Shown here piece by piece: positions 61,201 through 64,000 of a DNA stretch of 64,000 nt (position 1 is its first letter; each line of letters starts with the position of its first letter). This DNA is from Brevibacillus thermoruber 423 (GTDB taxonomy: Bacteria; Bacillota; Bacilli; Brevibacillales; Brevibacillaceae). Below the pieces are notes generated by a model. It ran no database searches. It was not told where the DNA came from and saw nothing but the letters and a program-made list of their open reading frames with translations. A program made the translations under genes and the position numbers. The stretch is from NCBI RefSeq assembly GCF_000454065.1, contig NZ_KE695652.1:209291-273290 (forward strand), in the 5' to 3' direction.

Positions 61201-61742
61201 TTCAGGTATTGGGCTACCCCATTCTCTCAATGCGCTCCATCCCCAAGGACGAGCAGTGGCTGCGGCGCTTTTTCCGCGACGACATCGAGAGCGGGCGCGT
61301 GGAGCACGCGCTGGAGGTGACGGACGTCTGGCCGGAAAACTTCAGTTCCAACAGCGTGCAAAAGGTGTGGGCAGCCAAGTTCGCCGCCCGCCATCCCAAC
61401 GTCGCGGTGCTTGATCTGTCCAGCTTCAAGTGCGGCCACGACGCGCCGACCTACGGGCTGATCGACGCGGTTATCTCGACGGCGGGAACGCCTTACTCCG
61501 CCTTGCACGACATCGACGCCAACAAGCCGAGCGGCTCGATCAACATTCGTGTAAAAACCTATGCACACAGCCTGAGTCTGCACGAGGAGCGCCTGCAGGA
61601 TGTGGCCGCGAAAAAAGCGGAGCTTCAGCAGCGCATCGAACAGAAGCGGCGGGAACTGCTCGGCATCAACACGCAAGAACCGGCGGCTGCGATGGACCCG
61701 ACCGGTTTCCCGCAGACGGGCAGCGAATCGATCCCGTCATGA
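58221..61742 (+). CDS. Giant double-activase / 2-hydroxyacyl-CoA dehydratase-like fusion protein
   Basis: This 1173-residue protein has four parts in order. A first ASKHA ATPase domain has GVDVGSTTVKATVVD near residue 14, LGGQDAKIIIF and NDKCASGTGAT, with a second Cys in AAKCGVFAETDIV. A second ASKHA domain has GLDGGSTSSKAVLVD near residue 358, DIGGQDIKVLF, SNQCSAGNGML, and a second Cys in YGCAVFLDADRV. A linker has CTFCPNHC near residue 656. The C-terminal DUF2229/HgdB-like part has GSIDPCYPSKVAQAH and FPCITH. Each activase-type domain carries the two Cys that in HgdC-type proteins hold an intersubunit [4Fe-4S] cluster. It couples ATP to low-potential electron transfer by family analogy. The TTG start follows GGAGAAGGG. 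Confidence 0.8.
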   Translation: MVANEAKGQDSLIIGVDVGSTTVKATVVDPRTRKILWSDYQRHHTKQAEKVLEFLVAIGNQFAAVRRENIRVFMTGSGAGPIAEHVGAKFVQEVNAVTMAVEQLHPDVGSVIELGGQDAKIIIFKANEETGDKQALTSMNDKCASGTGATIDKCMIKVGMPMEEVGRLHFDDSKLHHVAAKCGVFAETDIVNLVKSGIPAAEIMCSLADAIVMQNLSVLTRGNTLRHRVLLLGGPNTYLPFLQECWRKRIPQTWEERGYQYPRDIPVEELIFVPENSQYYAAYGAVMYGMHEPAEVGAYKGIEALKAFIAHGRKAKLGENAGPPLVGSVTELEEFRRTYSIPRFTPASFSPGQKVRAVIGLDGGSTSSKAVLVDESGAILLKEYQLSKGNPLEDTKEMLQRIRDKVTGEGAELEIIGFGATGYAADVLEKTLRADVNIVETVAHMMSAVHQFGDVDVICDIGGQDIKVLFLKNGDIRNFRLSNQCSAGNGMLLQAMADQFGIPIQEYAETAFKADLSPKFSYGCAVFLDADRVNFQKEGYSKEELLAGLALVLPKNVWQYVVQIPRMAELGRKFVLQGGTQYNLAAVKAQVDYIRERVPDAEVYVHPHPGEAGAIGAAMETLRVVKRRGYSTFLGLDAAIGLTYITRNDESTRCTFCPNHCSRTFIDSETPDGQTARYISGFSCEKGTVEDKEAVIRLTKKRQELKKHYPNLVEYEATRMFQHFYDPEQMPSADEPVSDVVVTRGWLGLGGMRRKVYTRHFQRSSAEAAERRGQMRIGIPRVLNIWSTAPFWRTYFEALGVDKNNIVFSDFTSEEMWLEGGKYGSIDPCYPSKVAQAHIHNLLFKHHERKPLDCIVFPCITHIPTHLQNVMDSASCPIVAGAPNVIKAAFTKEIDFFATRGVAYLDPAVTFTERHMMKKQLFEAFRDVLQITEDESDFAVEQGWRAMDLFDAEMQERGKVILEQVEAENRLAILMIGRPYHSDPGLNHGVLEEFQVLGYPILSMRSIPKDEQWLRRFFRDDIESGRVEHALEVTDVWPENFSSNSVQKVWAAKFAARHPNVAVLDLSSFKCGHDAPTYGLIDAVISTAGTPYSALHDIDANKPSGSINIRVKTYAHSLSLHEERLQDVAAKKAELQQRIEQKRRELLGINTQEPAAAMDPTGFPQTGSESIPS

Positions 61743-61766
61743 CGAATCTGAAAGGGGCGAAAACGC

Positions 61767-63395
61767 ATGTCAACCACCAAGGAAATTCCCGTTAACGAGA
61801 ACGCTTTTGCCGATGAATTGCGCCGTTTTCAGGAGGAGCAGGAACAGGCGCTGGGATTGACAGCCAGTCGGTCGCAGTGGTTCGATCCGGTTCCCCGCCA
61901 GTTTTTGGCCAAGGACAAGGCCAGCACCACCATCCTCTTCGGCGGACTGACCATGGCCCACGACTACCTGGTCGAAGGGGCGCTGTCCGGGCTGGGCTAC
62001 AACGTGAAGCACCTGGACTGTCCGGACAACGAGGCGCTCCGGTTTGGCAAGGAGTTCGGCAACCGCGGCCAGTGCAACCCGACGTATTTTACCGTGGGCA
62101 ACCTGATCAAGCATTTGACGCATCTGCGGGACGTGGAGGGCAAATCAAAAGAGGAGATCGTCCAGAACTACCTGTTCATCACCAGCGGTTCGTGCGGGCC
62201 CTGCCGCTTCGGCACGTATGTGACGGAGTATCGCAAGGCGCTGCGCGATGCCGGGTTTGACGGCTTCCGCGTGCTCCTGTTTCAGCAGCAGAGCGGGTTG
62301 AAGCAGGCGACCGGCGACGACTCCGCCCTCAAGCTGGACACCTCGTTTTTCCTCAGCTTCTTGAAAGCGGTCCTGTTGGGCGACATTTTGAACGCCATCG
62401 GCTACCGCATCCGTCCCTACGAGGTGGAACCGGGCGCCACCGATGCCGCGCTCGAAAGCTGCAAACATCGTCTGTACGAGGCCCTGCGCCAGCGCAGGCG
62501 GCTGATTCCCGCCCTGCTGGCATGCCGCAGGGAGCTGCAGGCGATCCGGGTGGACAAGACGCGGGTAAAACCCAAGGTGAGCATCATCGGCGAGTTTTGG
62601 GCGATGACGACGGAGGGGGACGGCAACTATCAACTGCAGCGCTTTCTGGAAAAGGAAGGGGCCGAGGTGGACGTGCAATCGCTGACCGCCTGGATCCTCT
62701 ACCTGATCTGGGAAGGGCGCTACGACACGCTGAAGCGCATGAAGCTGCGCGGCGAGGACGGCGGCCGCTACGGGCTCGCCGGCAAAAATCCTGTCATGCG
62801 CCTGCGCATGCTGTGGGCGGCCGACCGCGTCCTCCGCTTGATGTTTTACAGCTACGCGAAGCTGTTGGGCTTGTCCGGCTACCATCTGCCGGACATGGAC
62901 GAGGTGGCCCGAGTTGCTCATCAGCATTACAACAACCACCTGCGCGGCGGCGAAGGCCACATGGAAGTGGGCAAACTGATCCTGAACGTGGTCAAGCGGA
63001 AAGTGAACATGACGATCTCCGTCAAGCCGTTCGGCTGCATGCCGTCTTCCGGCGTATCGGACGGCGTGCAGTCGCTGATCACGGAAAAGTACCCGGATGC
63101 CATTTTCCTCCCGATCGAGACGACGGGAGACGGCGCGATCAACGTCTACAGCAGGGTGCAGATGATGCTGTTCAAAGCAAAGCAAGCCGCCCAGAAGGAA
63201 TTCGAGGAAGCTCTTGCGAAACAGGGGGTGACGCTGGAGGGGCTGCGGAAACTGACGGACCGCCCGGCCTTTGCCAAACCGCTGAAGACCAGCCGGCACC
63301 GGGTTGCATGTACGGCGGCCAACGCCGTTTACAGCCTGCGCCGCATCCCCCGGCTGTCCGTCCGGAGTAGCAAAGAGGAGATGCAAAGCGTCTAG
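61767..63395 (+). CDS. DUF2229/HgdB-like partner of the giant activase protein
   Basis: This 542-residue protein lies 24 bp downstream of the giant fusion and is surely co-transcribed. Its Cys motifs are RGQCNPTYF near residue 109, SGSCGPCRFGTY near residue 147, and KPFGCMPSSG near residue 413, in a context like 2-hydroxyacyl-CoA dehydratase subunits that hold cubane clusters. A middle segment KPKVSIIGEFWAMTTEGDGN begins a second domain. It would be the electron-accepting catalytic or scaffold partner. Substrate unknown. Confidence 0.78.
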   Translation: MSTTKEIPVNENAFADELRRFQEEQEQALGLTASRSQWFDPVPRQFLAKDKASTTILFGGLTMAHDYLVEGALSGLGYNVKHLDCPDNEALRFGKEFGNRGQCNPTYFTVGNLIKHLTHLRDVEGKSKEEIVQNYLFITSGSCGPCRFGTYVTEYRKALRDAGFDGFRVLLFQQQSGLKQATGDDSALKLDTSFFLSFLKAVLLGDILNAIGYRIRPYEVEPGATDAALESCKHRLYEALRQRRRLIPALLACRRELQAIRVDKTRVKPKVSIIGEFWAMTTEGDGNYQLQRFLEKEGAEVDVQSLTAWILYLIWEGRYDTLKRMKLRGEDGGRYGLAGKNPVMRLRMLWAADRVLRLMFYSYAKLLGLSGYHLPDMDEVARVAHQHYNNHLRGGEGHMEVGKLILNVVKRKVNMTISVKPFGCMPSSGVSDGVQSLITEKYPDAIFLPIETTGDGAINVYSRVQMMLFKAKQAAQKEFEEALAKQGVTLEGLRKLTDRPAFAKPLKTSRHRVACTAANAVYSLRRIPRLSVRSSKEEMQSV

Positions 63396-63402
63396 CATGA
63401 TG

Positions 63403-63443
63403 AAAAACGCGTTTTCCGCCAAGCAGCGGGAAGCGCGTTTTTT
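63403..63443 (+). terminator. Intrinsic terminator after the dehydratase-like operon
   Basis: AAAACGCG and AAGCGCGTTTT arms (63404-63419 with 63425-63440, a few mismatches) are followed by six T. Confidence 0.75.
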
Positions 63444-63482
63444 GCATATCCTGATGGAAAACGAAACCGGAGGGAGGAAGAC

Positions 63483-63611
63483 ATGAAGGAAAAAGAGAAT
63501 CGGCCGACACCCGCTCAGGAACTGCAGTTAATCGGGCTGGTTTTGTCGCTGATCGGCGCTGCCCTTCAATTGATCGGCTACTTCGAGGAAGTGACGGACA
63601 AGAAGAAATGA
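63483..63611 (+). CDS. 42-residue single-pass membrane peptide
   Basis: ATG 63483 follows a strong AGGGAGGAAG RBS by 5 bases. The peptide is MKEKENRPTPAQELQ, then a hydrophobic stretch LIGLVLSLIGAALQLIGYF (one membrane helix), and a charged tail ending KKK. No family is recognised. The good RBS, the helix and the tight fit between terminator and next gene argue that it is real. Confidence 0.6.
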   Translation: MKEKENRPTPAQELQLIGLVLSLIGAALQLIGYFEEVTDKKK

Positions 63612-63690
63612 AGTACCCCATCGCTCGAAGCGATCATGGAGAGGCGTACAGGCATCATATACATGTTGATGAACGCGAGGAGAGGAGTCT

Positions 63691-64000
63691 ATGGGCATCT
63701 CATGGCTGAGGGAGCGATGGACCCGCTGTCGGCAGAGCCGGTTTCCGTCGTTCTGGCGAATCAGACGAGCGCTGACGCGAAAATCGGCGGAACAGCCCGG
63801 CGGCCTGGCTGTGCTGTCCGGCCGCGATCAGGCCCTGGTGGACGCCATCCGCGAACAAACGCGCCAGCATAATCGCAACAATGTCACGCGGACGATGGCC
63901 TATTTGCAGTTTTACCTCAGGCATCCCGAAATCCACTGGGCGCTGCTCGGCCACATGGTCTCCCGAAACGGGGGGTGGAACATGACGGACATCAAGGGGG
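63691..64000 (+). CDS. DUF2515 family protein (YppC-like), 5' part
   Basis: The gene starts at ATG 63691 with GAGGAGAGGAG upstream and runs off the window after 103 codons. The basic N terminus is followed by QTRQHNRNNVTRTMAYLQFY and HPEIHWALLGHMVSRNGGWN. This block is characteristic of the DUF2515/YppC family of Bacillales. The function is unknown. Confidence 0.8.
   Translation, partial: MGISWLRERWTRCRQSRFPSFWRIRRALTRKSAEQPGGLAVLSGRDQALVDAIREQTRQHNRNNVTRTMAYLQFYLRHPEIHWALLGHMVSRNGGWNMTDIKG

Overview
The window is a chromosomal segment of a GC-rich, endospore-forming Gram-positive bacterium of the order Bacillales. The evidence is the spoIIGA-sigE-sigG block, spoVD and spoVE, a yteA-type gene, bshC (bacillithiol synthesis), the panE / DUF3397 / bshC / mraZ order, and a meso-DAP type MurE. 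Gene content and GC level would fit a Brevibacillus or related Paenibacillaceae, but the species cannot be named from the window. No rRNA, tRNA, CRISPR array or recognisable insertion sequence was seen.

Layout. 1-2570: end of a leucine/isovalerate-type acyl-CoA degradation operon (HMG-CoA lyase, enoyl-CoA hydratase, acyl-CoA carboxylase beta subunit). 2571-3053: decayed LysR gene. 3054-6775: panE, DUF3397, a cupin regulator and bshC. 6776-12617: an accessory block (SLH-domain protein, a frame-broken gene, an amino-acid permease divergent from a LysR regulator, and ahcY) that lies between bshC and mraZ. 12618-33304: the division and cell-wall (dcw) cluster mraZ-rsmH-ftsL-pbpB-spoVD-murE-mraY-murD-spoVE-murG-murB-murA-divIB-two DUF881 genes-sbp-ftsA-ftsZ. 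It has five 10-bp-phased MraZ boxes in front, no murF, and internal terminators. 33305-39200: a metal and cofactor block with a His-rich YmaF protein, a Fur box driving an SbnH-like decarboxylase, and a BtuFCD-type transporter with a CobU-like enzyme. 39201-42066: spoIIGA-sigE-sigG with recognisable sporulation promoters. 42067-42904: a lower-GC FkbM-like gene inserted between sigG and the ylm genes. 43097-50348: ymxH-pgeF-ylmE-sepF-ylmG-ylmH-divIVA and a T-box controlled ileS. 50349-58130: TraR/DksA-type gene, enolase-superfamily enzyme with an MFS transporter, Nudix hydrolase, FAD oxidoreductase, membrane protein with TetR regulator, and an LCP wall-polymer ligase. 58131-64000: a two-gene ATP-driven iron-sulfur dehydratase/reductase-like system, a 42-residue membrane peptide and the start of a DUF2515 gene.

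How the parts work together. The central 35 kb builds the division site (FtsZ, FtsA, SepF, DivIB, FtsL, PBP2B, DivIVA) and its peptidoglycan precursors (MurA, B, D, E, G and MraY), with spore-specific versions (SpoVD, SpoVE) and the sigma factors that switch the cell into sporulation in the same cluster. The most unusual content is the giant fused activase at 58221-61742 with its partner at 61767-63395. It is followed by the isolated iron-regulated SbnH-like gene, the terminator-bearing leader before btuF, and the FkbM-like insertion.
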